Source of the DNA: Fulvia fulva
Lineage: Eukaryota; Ascomycota; Dothideomycetes; Mycosphaerellales; Mycosphaerellaceae
Direction of reading: 5' to 3'
Assembly: GCF_020509005.1 (NCBI RefSeq)
Contig: NC_063012.1
Span: 2,232,001 to 2,296,000, forward strand
Length of the DNA stretch: 64,000 nucleotides
Shown here: positions 56,093 through 64,000 of the stretch, piece after piece
Layout of the letters: every line of letters starts with the position of its first letter
Position numbering within the stretch: the stretch's first letter is position 1
Translations under genes and position numbers: made by a program
Notes under the pieces: model-generated
What the model saw: only the letters and a program-made list of their open reading frames with translations
Databases searched by the model: none
What the model was told of the DNA's origin: nothing

Positions 56093-57099
56093 GACTATAT
56101 ATCGGCTACGAGGCGGTACGCGAACTGTCCGGGGTACTACCTATCGTATAGCGCGGAATGCCTGTAGCGGAAACTAGCGAAAAACAAGGCAATTATAAAC
56201 AGAACCGTCGCCCTAAGATTCTACGGCGACCGTAAGGTTAGTCTATACCGGAACTAGCTAGCGGCGGTCGGGTGTAAGCGCCCTAGGGCCGAGAATAATA
56301 TAAAGGATACGTAACCTAGGGCGTACGGGAGGCCACGTGCCCTACTAGCTACGGCGAGGGAGTCTAACTAGGCCCGGCTCCCCTTTAGTATATAGCCGAT
56401 AGGCGTAGACTAGGACGTATAAGGCAGTAGGATATAGGACGCTATAGAGGAAATAATTGTCGATGCCGATAACTAGCCTCGACACGCTTAGTATTATCTA
56501 GTATAACGTTAACTATAGTAAGGATATAGTCTAGAACTATTTCCTATACGAGGCAGACCCGTACGCCTACTACGTCCTAGTAATCTAGGAGCTATAGATT
56601 TACCCGTACTATAAGAGACTAACGACCTATAAGTTACTAGGCTATACAATATACCTACGAAGCAACGGTAGACCCCGTACGTACTTCTATATTAGTAAGG
56701 ACATACTAGAATTCGACTAGGAGGTAGTATACTACGTAGACGAAGAAGGCGGGGGAGATATTACCTCCCTCTACGTAGGTAGTGCTTAGATAAACAACTT
56801 ATACAACTTATATATATAACCGCTAGCCTCGAGGTCTAGCCGCGACCTTAGGGTCTATAGACACCTAGATAGTACACTTAAGAGACAAGGGTACTATATC
56901 GTAGTAGGAGACTTTAATATATACTACCCTTCCTAGGAAAGCCTTATATAGCCGTACCCTATAGCCGACGAAGTATTGGACTTAATAGCGAGTAACGTAA
57001 TTGCCCTTAATACCCTAAAGGACCTAGGTACCTAGAAGAGAGGGGAGCTCTAAGGCACAATCGACCTCTCCTAGATCTTAGATAGCTACTACTATATAG
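56093..57099 (+). pseudogene. LINE family 2, RIP-mutated (ORF1 end and ORF2 endonuclease)
   Basis: Plus-strand copy starting in the zinc-knuckle region of ORF1 and running through the ORF1 C-terminus into ORF2 at about 56463 (MPITSLDTLSII). Endonuclease motifs VVGDFN and GTIDLS are readable near 56900-57070, and many codons are TAG. The intact LINE in the opposite orientation interrupts it at 57100, and the copy resumes at 62064. GCTACTACTATATAG (57085-57099) is the left target duplication. Confidence 0.88.
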
Positions 57100-57272
57100 A
57101 TAGATAGATTTGTCATTCCCCTGTTCTAGGACCCTATCCGGCCTATGCAGGTATATATCTATTGTTATGTACAAAGGGAAACCCGAATAGGTGAAAACCC
57201 TTCCCGCCCCCGACTACTCCTTGTCTAGATTAGCTTTCCCTCTGAACGTACGTAGTCCATGTCACTACCCCG

Positions 57273-60200
57273 TTAGCCCCCGCTCCTAGCCGGTCTCGTC
57301 GCGCTGCGTCGTGTCCTCTCTTCCTGCACTGCTCCTACTAGGCGGTACTGTTCTAGCCAGCCCTTCTCTAGTATCCAGTTCGTAATGCGCCGTAGGTCTT
57401 CAGCGTTGTTAAGAAGTGCCCCAATCGTCCGGTTCCTCGCCTTTGCCATCCACTCCCCCCTTCCTAGCGACCACCTCGGACAGACGAGGAGTGCGTGCCG
57501 TACGTTCTGGGAGCGATAGCCGCAGGGGCAGCTAGTATTCGTGTATCCTGGGACCTTCCTCCATGATAGGTACCCCTGGAGGCCGATGTGTTCGCTTCGC
57601 AGTTGGGTTGCTATGCTACTCTGTGCCCTCGTAAGGCGGTAGTGGATGAGCTTCGGGGGGTGCTTGACCGCGGATTTTGTAGCTGACCATTCCTTAGGTT
57701 GTCCCGCTGGCTGAGGGCGTCCACTATGCCCTACAACCTGGTTGTTCCACCTCTCTTTCCATAGTTGCTCTACAAACGATTTCTCACCTTCCCATTGTGT
57801 TGCTAGCTGTTCGTCCCTTGCCCGGTAGTTCGGCTCGTTTCCGGGTCGAATGCCCTTATGCGCTGGTACTGATTCGCGGGCCCTTGCGACTGCACTGGCG
57901 ATGACCTTCTGTACTGGGTACTGTGCCGACTTGCCTAAGTAGGAGGTCCGTAGTCCCTGGATGTATAGGTCGATCGGCGGTATAGCGGTCTCGTGCTCAA
58001 GCATCCTCGTTGGTGTCGACTTATATGCCCCGGTGACCTTCCTTAGGCATTGGTTTTGGATCTTCGCTAGCGGCGCGACGAGTCCCTTCGATGGGCAGGC
58101 CCTCTCGCCTAAGGACCACACTTGGCTGCCATAGGTAAGGACTGGCCGTACAATAGCCGTATATAGAAGTCGTGACTGCCGGAAGTCCGCCCCCCATGTG
58201 GACGCAGTGAGCCTCTGGCATGATGCCATATTCTGTTCAGCTTTCCGTAATATTGCCTGTACGTGCTTCCTCCACCGTAGCGCCGGGTCCACCCATAGTC
58301 CGAGGATCCTGAGCTGATTTGCCGGGTTAGTCGTGTGCCCCTGTATCTGGATAGAAGCTTGCATATTGTGGAACCGTGGCCGGCGCGTAAAGTGTATCAG
58401 ATTGTACTTTTCTGGGGCAAACCGAGCCCCGTGCCTCCTAGCCCAGTCCTCGCAGATCTTGTGCTTCTCTTCTAGTAGCCTACAGTTCTCCTCAGTCGAG
58501 GAAGACCACGCTAGGATGTTTGTGTCGTCTACGAAGCCGCTCGCAGCGGTGTTCTGGGATTCTAGGGCTGGGAGCAGCGTCGCCATAAAGAAGAGGAACA
58601 GAATAGGTGCTAGCGTTGAGCCTTGCGGGATTCCAGTGTGGACTGCTTGAAATGGGCTTCTGTACTGGCCGACCAGGATCGACGTACTGCGGTTTTGGAG
58701 GTAGGACCGTACGAAGTTGACAAGCCACTCAGGGAGTCCTTTCGACCTTAGGATGTAGAGAAGCCGCGGGTGTGACACGTAGTCGAAGGCTCCCGATATG
58801 TCTAGGCTAAGTAAGGAAGCCACCTTGTCCCTATTCTTATACCAGATGGCCTTTACCTGAGAGGTGATAAGTTCCATCGCGGATAGCGTCGATCGCTGTG
58901 GGCGCGCACCCATCTGGGTGTCCGGGAGTAGGGAGTGTTCCTCTGCCGCCTCGGAGAGTCTCGTTGCAACCAGCTTCTCAAGCGCCTTCCCAAGAGTGTT
59001 AAGGAGCGCAATTGGGCGGTACGACTTCACCTGCGTATAGTCTTCCTTCTGCGGCTTGCGTAGGACCACTGTCGTCGATTGTTTAAAAGCTATCGGGTGG
59101 TATCCGGTCTGTAGGCAGGCGTTGAAGATCGCTGCAACTGCTGGGGCTAGTTGATCTCTACACTTCTTTAGTAGCTCGTTTGGGATCCCATCCGGCCCCG
59201 GGGCTTTCTTCGCCGGCAACTTCCTCAGCACAGCGGTAACTTCTCCCTCGGACACCTCCTGTTGGACCGCGATGCTAGGGGCTAGGGGAGTAGAGCTGTT
59301 TATGTCGCTTAGATCAGCCTCGACTGGGGGTGGGAAGAACTTGCTAGCCAGTAGACGCGCCTTGGCCTCGGGGTCGCTAACCGGGCCACTAGGCGATTGT
59401 AGCGCTGGGATAGAGAAGGAGGGGCCCTGTGTAGGGTCCTGTCGGGCCCATTTCGCTAGCTTCCACATCCTCTCTGGCTTGCCGGCGATTTCTTCCACTG
59501 TGGCCCTCCAGCCGACTGCTTTCTCCCTCCGTATTATGGCTTTCTTCTGTTGGCATGCCTCCCTGTATACGTTCCAGGCCTCCTCGCTATGGCTGCTCGT
59601 CCACACCCGGCGGGCTCTCCTTGCTTCTCTTACTACCGCAGTGCACTCCGGCGTCCAGTATGGTTTGGACCATGTCGTTGGTTGGGCAAGCGGAACGTGA
59701 AGTGAGGTCGCTTTTCTTATTTCGTCTGTCAACCCCTGGACTGCTTCGTCTATCTCGTCTTTACTGTTGTATTGCTGCTGCGCGATCTGGACTAGCCTCT
59801 TGGAGTCATCGAGGTACGCCTGGATGTTGGCCCAGTGGGCCTTTCCCCAGTTTGGCTTAGGGGTTCTCGCTGGTGTGCGTTGTATCTGTGTCGCAATAGA
59901 GGTCCTGACTGGCATGTGGTCTGACGACGCCTCGAGTTCATGTTCGATCCCACAGTAGGTTACCGTGTGGTAGTGGCTATCTGAGATCCAGGAGAGGTCG
60001 ATCGTGCCTTGGAGTCCCCCTCTCTTCCAGGTGCCCAGGTCCTTCGGGGTATTGAGGGCAATTGCGTTGCTCGCCATCAAGTCGAGTACTTCGTCGGCTA
60101 TAGGGTGCGGCTGCATAAGGCTTTCCCAGGAAGGGTGGTGTATGTTGAAGTCTCCTACTACGATGTGGCACCCTTGTCTCTTGAGCGCACTGTCTAGGTG

Positions 60201-60596
60201 TCTATAGACCCCTAGGTCGCGGCTAGACCTCGAGGCTGGCGGTTGTATATATAGGTTGTGTATCTAGGTGCTACCTACGTAGAGGGAGGTAATATCGCCC
60301 CCGCCTTCTTCGTCTGCGTAGTACACTACCTCCCAGTCGGATTCTAGTATGTCCTTGCTGACATAGAAGCACGTGCGGGGTCTGCCGTCGCCTCGTAGGC
60401 ATGTCGTGTAGCCTGGTGACTTGCAGGTCGTTGGTCTCTTATGGTGCGGGTTAATCCATGGCTCCTGGATTGCAAGGACGTGGTGGACGCGCGGGTCCGC
60501 CTCGTGTAGGAAATGGTTCTGGACTATATCCTTGCTATGGTTGACGTTATACTGGATGATGTTAAGCGTGTCGAGGCTAGTCATCGGCATCGACAA
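57273..60596 (-). pseudogene. LINE-2 ORF2: endonuclease-reverse transcriptase, one in-frame stop
   Basis: 1108 codons from ATG 60596 to a stop at 57273, with a single TAG at 60261-60263 after LYVGST. The context suggests a former TGG (Trp) hit by a G-to-A change in TpG, the RIP signature. Endonuclease, residues about 1-230: NIIQYNVNHSKD, AIQEPWINP, VVGDFNIHHPSW, GTIDLSW, SSDHMPV. Reverse transcriptase, about 460-750: PGPDGIPN, YRPIALLNTLGK, LLSLDISGAFD, GIPQGSTLAPILFLFF and active site FVDD at 688-691 (about 58524-58535). C-terminal Cys/His motif: SCPCGYRSQNVRHALLVC. No RNase H domain seen. Downstream of the stop 947 residues stay open from an ATG at 60116, but without a complete endonuclease. 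Confidence 0.93.
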
Positions 60597-61716
60597 TCAT
60601 TTCCTCTGTATCGTCCTGTGTCCTACTGCCCTGTGCGTCCTGGTCTACGCCTATCGGCTGTGTACTAAAGGGGAGCCGGGCCTGGTTAGATTCTCTCGCC
60701 GCAGCTAGCAGAGCACGTGGCCTCCCGTACGCCCTAGGCTGCGCATCCTTTACATCGTTCTCGGCCCTAGGGCGCTTGTGCCCGACCGCCGCTAGTTGGT
60801 TCCGGTGTGGGCTAGCCTCACGGTCGCCGTAGAATCTTGGGGCGACGGTTCTGTTTGTGATTGCCTTGTTTTTCGCTAGTTTCCGCTGTGGGCATTCCGC
60901 ACTATACGATGGGTGGTGCCCCGGACAGTTCGCGCACCGTCTCGTAGTCGATGTACAGTCCCTAGACATATGGTCTCCTGCACAGTTCGAGCAGGCCTGC
61001 TTGTTTGTGCACGTGTAGGTTTGGTGTCCATACTGTTGGCATTTGAAGCATTGGAGGACACGAAAGGATGAGGAGTGCTTTTCTACTGTCTTGAGGCTGT
61101 ATTGCCAGACCAGGCCTTGTTCTATCGCTAGATCCGCCGCTTTCGCGTCTTGTAGCCATACTATTAGCGCCGAGGCCTTCTTGCCTTCTGGCCATTTCCT
61201 ATGGAGCCAAGTCGCCTTCTGGATTGGAGAGTTAAGAGTGACCGGGTTGTCCTCTTGGAGAGCGCGTAGGTGACCCTGGTTGGTTGGGTCAAACTCCTTA
61301 GGCATGTCGTGGACTAGGATCGTGAATTGTTTCGTTGAGACCTTCGCTGATGCCGCAACCTTAGATGCCCACTGTGGCTGTGCCTCTAGGTGCCTCCTAG
61401 CAGTAGCAGAGCTAGTATAGATCTGTAGAGTGCCGTTAGACTGTTGGTTCACTGCGACCACCCCTGGTTGGTTAATTCGTTGGGCGAGCTCCTTGTTCGA
61501 TAGCTTCGCAACTTCGGCCTGGTCTTCCTTTGCTGCAATGCGGATCGTAACTGCATCGTGCGTTGGGCGGGGGCCTGGTATCGATGCCGCGACCGATGCC
61601 CAGCTATGGGGGTGTTGATTCCGGGTGGCCTTGCTAATCGCCTGGGACGTCGTCCTCATTTCTTGTTGCCCTCGGTAATACGACAGTACAAGCGCCGTGC
61701 GTAGCTGAGTGATCAT
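60577..61716 (-). CDS. LINE-2 ORF1: zinc-knuckle RNA-binding protein
   Basis: 379 residues from ATG 61716 (MITQLRTALVLSYYRGQQEM) to TAG 60577. The middle part (about 50-200) has the layout of LINE ORF1 proteins that bind the element RNA. Then come three Cys/His knuckles: CFKCQQYGHQTYTC (CX2CX4HX4C), CSNCAGDHMSRDC (CX2CX3HX4C) and CANCPGHHPSYSAEC (CX2CX3HX6C). The C-terminus is acidic. It overlaps the ORF2 start by 20 nt, suggesting termination-reinitiation or frameshifting for ORF2. Intact, no stops. Confidence 0.93.
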   Translation of the reverse strand: MITQLRTALVLSYYRGQQEMRTTSQAISKATRNQHPHSWASVAASIPGPRPTHDAVTIRIAAKEDQAEVAKLSNKELAQRINQPGVVAVNQQSNGTLQIYTSSATARRHLEAQPQWASKVAASAKVSTKQFTILVHDMPKEFDPTNQGHLRALQEDNPVTLNSPIQKATWLHRKWPEGKKASALIVWLQDAKAADLAIEQGLVWQYSLKTVEKHSSSFRVLQCFKCQQYGHQTYTCTNKQACSNCAGDHMSRDCTSTTRRCANCPGHHPSYSAECPQRKLAKNKAITNRTVAPRFYGDREASPHRNQLAAVGHKRPRAENDVKDAQPRAYGRPRALLAAARESNQARLPFSTQPIGVDQDAQGSRTQDDTEEMIVDADD

Positions 61717-62063
61717 TACCTGTAGAGACCGGTAAGGGAGCTAATCGTTAGTTTCCATGCTTTTTGCGTCCTCTATAAGTTGCTGCCAGTTGTCTTGGGG
61801 GGGCTTCGCCTGTAGGGCCGTAGGCGCCGTTAGTACCGTAGCCTGGGCTGCCATTGCCTAGGAGTTGCCTAATGTAGCTAGGCACCTCCGCGGCGTTTGG
61901 AGCTGAAGAAACAGGGTGAAGAGAGCTTCAAGCTGTCCAGATTGAATGGGGTAGAACTCCCTCAGTCCTAGGGGCAGTGGCCTGCTTTTTATATCGTTGG
62001 AATGGCCTTGATAAGAGCTTTCGAATGTGTCGTGTTTTGGCGCAGAGATCGATGATTCCGTCC

Positions 62064-62603
62064 GCTACTACTATATAGTAACCTACTATAAGATCGAATA
62101 TAAACTCGAGGCGTCGTTAGACTATATACTAGTTAGGACCTCTAATACGACATAGATATAATATATACTAGTAAGAACCCCTAAGCTAAACTAGGGAAAG
62201 GCCTACTAGGCTAATATCTAGGTATACCTCGACGACTCCGAGAGGCTAGTCTAGATCGCGTAGTAGTAATACAATAGTAAAGACGAGATAGACGAGGTAG
62301 TCTAAGGGTTAATAGACGAAATAAGAAAAGCGACCTTACTTTACGTTCCGCTTACCTAACTAATGATATAGTCTAAGCTATACTAGACGCCGAAGTATAC
62401 TACGGTAGTAAGAGAAGTAAGAAGAGCCCGCCGGATATAGACGAGCAGCTATAGCGAGGAGGCCTAGAACGTATATAGGGAGGTATACTAATAGAAGAAA
62501 GCTATAATACGGAGGGAGAAAGTAGTCGGCTAGAGAGCTATAGTAGAAGAAATCGCCGGTAAGCTAGCGAGGATATAGAAGCTAGCGAAAAAGGCCCGAT
62601 AGG
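62064..62603 (+). pseudogene. LINE family 2, RIP-mutated, continuation of 56093-57099
   Basis: Continues ORF2 from the end of the endonuclease (readable against SHYHTVTYCGIEHELEAS) to the region before RT (WKLAKWARQ), where Gypsy element E interrupts it at 62604. Trp codons are TAG. 62064-62078 is the right target duplication of the intact LINE. Confidence 0.88.
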
Positions 62604-62792
62604 TATTACGGGCGAGAGTACTATAATAGAGTCGGGCAAAGACATATATAGTTATATAAGCTATCTAAGAGAGCGCGAGAGGCGCGAGAAGATAAAGTAG
62701 CGCGAATCGAGCTAGCGGGTACTAGCGCGCGGGCGTATAGCCGACGATACTATATTACGAGGCAGTTCGTAGAAAAGGGCTGTCTCGTAACA
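62604..62792 (-). repeat. 3' LTR of Gypsy E
   Basis: 189 bp with matching inverted ends, TATTACG (mutated from TGTTACG) and CGTAACA, followed by GTA and seven C, the same polypurine junction as in B. The target duplication on the left is probably ATAGG (62599-62603); the right copy is outside the window. Boundary inferred from the ends and the polypurine tract, without a second LTR to compare. Confidence 0.7.
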
Positions 62793-64000
62793 GTACCCCC
62801 CCTCCTCGAATAAGGAGCTCCTACGACGCTTCTACGTTTAATACTCGGAGTATATAGGGGGCTATCGCTAGTACTAATACCGGTACTAGTCTCGAGAGCT
62901 TTATCGAGGAAGCTATAGTTATACCGCGTTTATATATACGGTCCGAGGATTAGCGCTAGCCCGTATTAAGTTGCCGGCTAATCGAGTCCGTCGAAGGTAG
63001 GCTTAGGTTTGTCTAGGTACCGCTAGTAGAACGCGATCGCGAGCTCTTTATATCTAAGTAGTACGGCTAACTAATTAGCCTAGCTCCGTATACAATACTT
63101 CTAAATAACTATATACTATAAATCGTTATACCTAATCTTAGAATCTACTAGATCCTCTACTTCGTACTCCTCCGATACCTAACCTTCGCGTTCGACGATT
63201 ACGGGCGCTAGTAGTAGTTTATATTATCTAGGCATTCCTTCGGTTACTACGCGGCGTAACTTACTCGTATAGAACACGTTATAGATTTATATCCTATCGC
63301 TAAGTTCGAGTTTATACGAGCGTCTACCTACGGTCTTAACGACTCGAAACGGCCTAAGGAGCTTATAATCGAGTTTCTTACTTAGTCGTATAGTCCTAAT
63401 ATTACGGGTATCTAGTAGAACTTTGTCGATAGGCTAGTAGGTAGGCGCTAGCGCTCGCCGAGTATTTACGGCTTCGGCCGTTCGTACTTACGTAAAAGTA
63501 TATATATCGCGTAGCTTATCTAGATAGTCGCGGCGTATAGACTCGAGTACCCGCCGTATTTATACTTAAGTGTCTTATATATTATTAACTAACGCGTTAG
63601 CGGCCTCGACGTTAGGTACTTCCCGAGCTATAACTTATAGTTTAGCTAGGCTACTAAACTCTATCCGCGGGTAGCGGCTAGAGTCGGCAAAGAATAGAGT
63701 TATTCCGGTACTTATAGAATCGTAATTATTAAGGCCGAACTCGGCGTCTAGTAGTAACTCGACCTAGTTATCTTATTAATAGTTAGTATAGGCGCGGATA
63801 TACTATTCGAGTACTTAGTTCGTACGTTCTAATTGCCTATCCGTTTCTAGATAGAAGGCTATAGAAAGATCTTAGGAGATACTAAGCCTTACGTAGAGTC
63901 TATAGAAGAGCGCGCTAACGAATTACGTACCTCTATCGCTTACGACTACCTCCGGTAGGCCGTATACGGGGAATATATACTTATAGAACAAGGTAGCGGC
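62793..64000 (-). pseudogene. Gypsy E pol 3' part (integrase and chromodomain-like), RIP-destroyed, runs off right edge
   Basis: Minus-strand relic. About 62985-63200 reads as a degenerate chromodomain-like module (YEVEDLVDSRIR... and ...FYQRYLDKPKP after restoring Gln). At about 63822-63855 the integrase segment with the catalytic Glu reads YLETDRQLERTN. Stops are dense. A fifth Gypsy family: LTR and coding sequence differ from A/B, D and G1/G2. Confidence 0.7.

Larger units (their letters stand above)
57100..62063 (-). mobile_element. Nearly intact Tad-like LINE (family 2)
   Basis: A 4964-bp full-length non-LTR retrotransposon on the minus strand, flanked by the perfect 15-bp duplication GCTACTACTATATAG (57085-57099, 62064-62078). 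It has a 5' leader of about 350 nt, ORF1, ORF2 overlapping by 20 nt in the +1 frame, a 3' untranslated region of about 170 nt, and an (ATCT)n-type tail. It inserted into an older, RIP-mutated copy of itself in inverted orientation. Composition is not RIP-like. A single TAG in ORF2 is the only evident lesion. Confidence 0.95.

Noticed and set aside
57273..60207. Shadow ORFs on both strands over LINE-2 ORF2
   Set aside because: All overlap the EN-RT frame, which shows clear family motifs; none has its own motif.
1..64000. CRISPR array, prophage, bacterial operon
   Set aside because: No regularly spaced repeats and no bacterial gene signals; the content is eukaryotic retroelements with RIP.

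Overview
The window is a stack of nested transposable elements from a filamentous ascomycete (Pezizomycotina). No intact host gene, rRNA or tRNA was found. The fungal assignment rests on three things. Chromodomain-bearing Ty3/Gypsy retrotransposons (chromoviruses) and Tad-like LINEs are present. The older copies show extreme repeat-induced point mutation (RIP): long stretches, such as 8461-8520 and 10441-10500, contain no CpA and no TpG, while CpG is kept. The old reading frames are broken almost only by TAG/TAA codons, not by frameshifts.

Layout, left to right. 1-485: RIP-mutated 5' part of a LINE (family 2). 486-19032: an old Gypsy element C, split by Gypsy element A (2598-9813, TSD ATAAT) and by an intact young Gypsy element G1 (11445-17581, TSD CCTTA, LTRs differing at one base). 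19371-22998: a MULE DNA transposon with 42-bp terminal inverted repeats and a decayed but frame-preserved transposase. 23317-24487: a short TIR element with a TA duplication, probably Fot1/pogo-like. 24488-26754: the only stretch resembling ordinary genomic sequence, with a TPR-repeat gene relic and a fold-back repeat. 26755-31652: a full-length RIP-mutated LINE (family 1) with an 18-bp TSD. 32026-52687: old Gypsy element D (TSD CTACT), split by Gypsy element B (33394-40615, TSD TCGCT, same family as A) and by G2 (44931-51186, TSD TCTAT), a RIP-mutated relative of G1. 52693-53647: a probable pogo transposase relic. 53648-56092: a 5'-truncated, lightly mutated family 1 LINE. 56093-57099 plus 62064-62603: a RIP-mutated family 2 LINE, split by a nearly intact family 2 LINE (57100-62063, 15-bp TSD). 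62604-64000: the start of another RIP-mutated Gypsy element E, which runs off the window.

Every complete Gypsy insertion lies on the minus strand, and all complete ones have a recognisable 5-bp target duplication. Chromodomains can be read in G1, A/B and D, and probably E. Insertion of chromodomain elements into other elements fits targeting to heterochromatin. Two generations are clear: an old generation saturated with RIP (A-E, G2, most LINE copies) and a young one that landed in already mutated DNA and shows almost no RIP (G1, LINE-2 at 57100-62063).

The most interesting signal is at the 5' LTR/leader junction of three unrelated Gypsy families. Nine bases, starting exactly two bases inside the LTR edge, are complementary to nine bases in the LTR lying about 40 bases downstream of a TATA box. 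This is the layout expected for Tf1-type self-primed reverse transcription. The two arms covary between G1 and G2.
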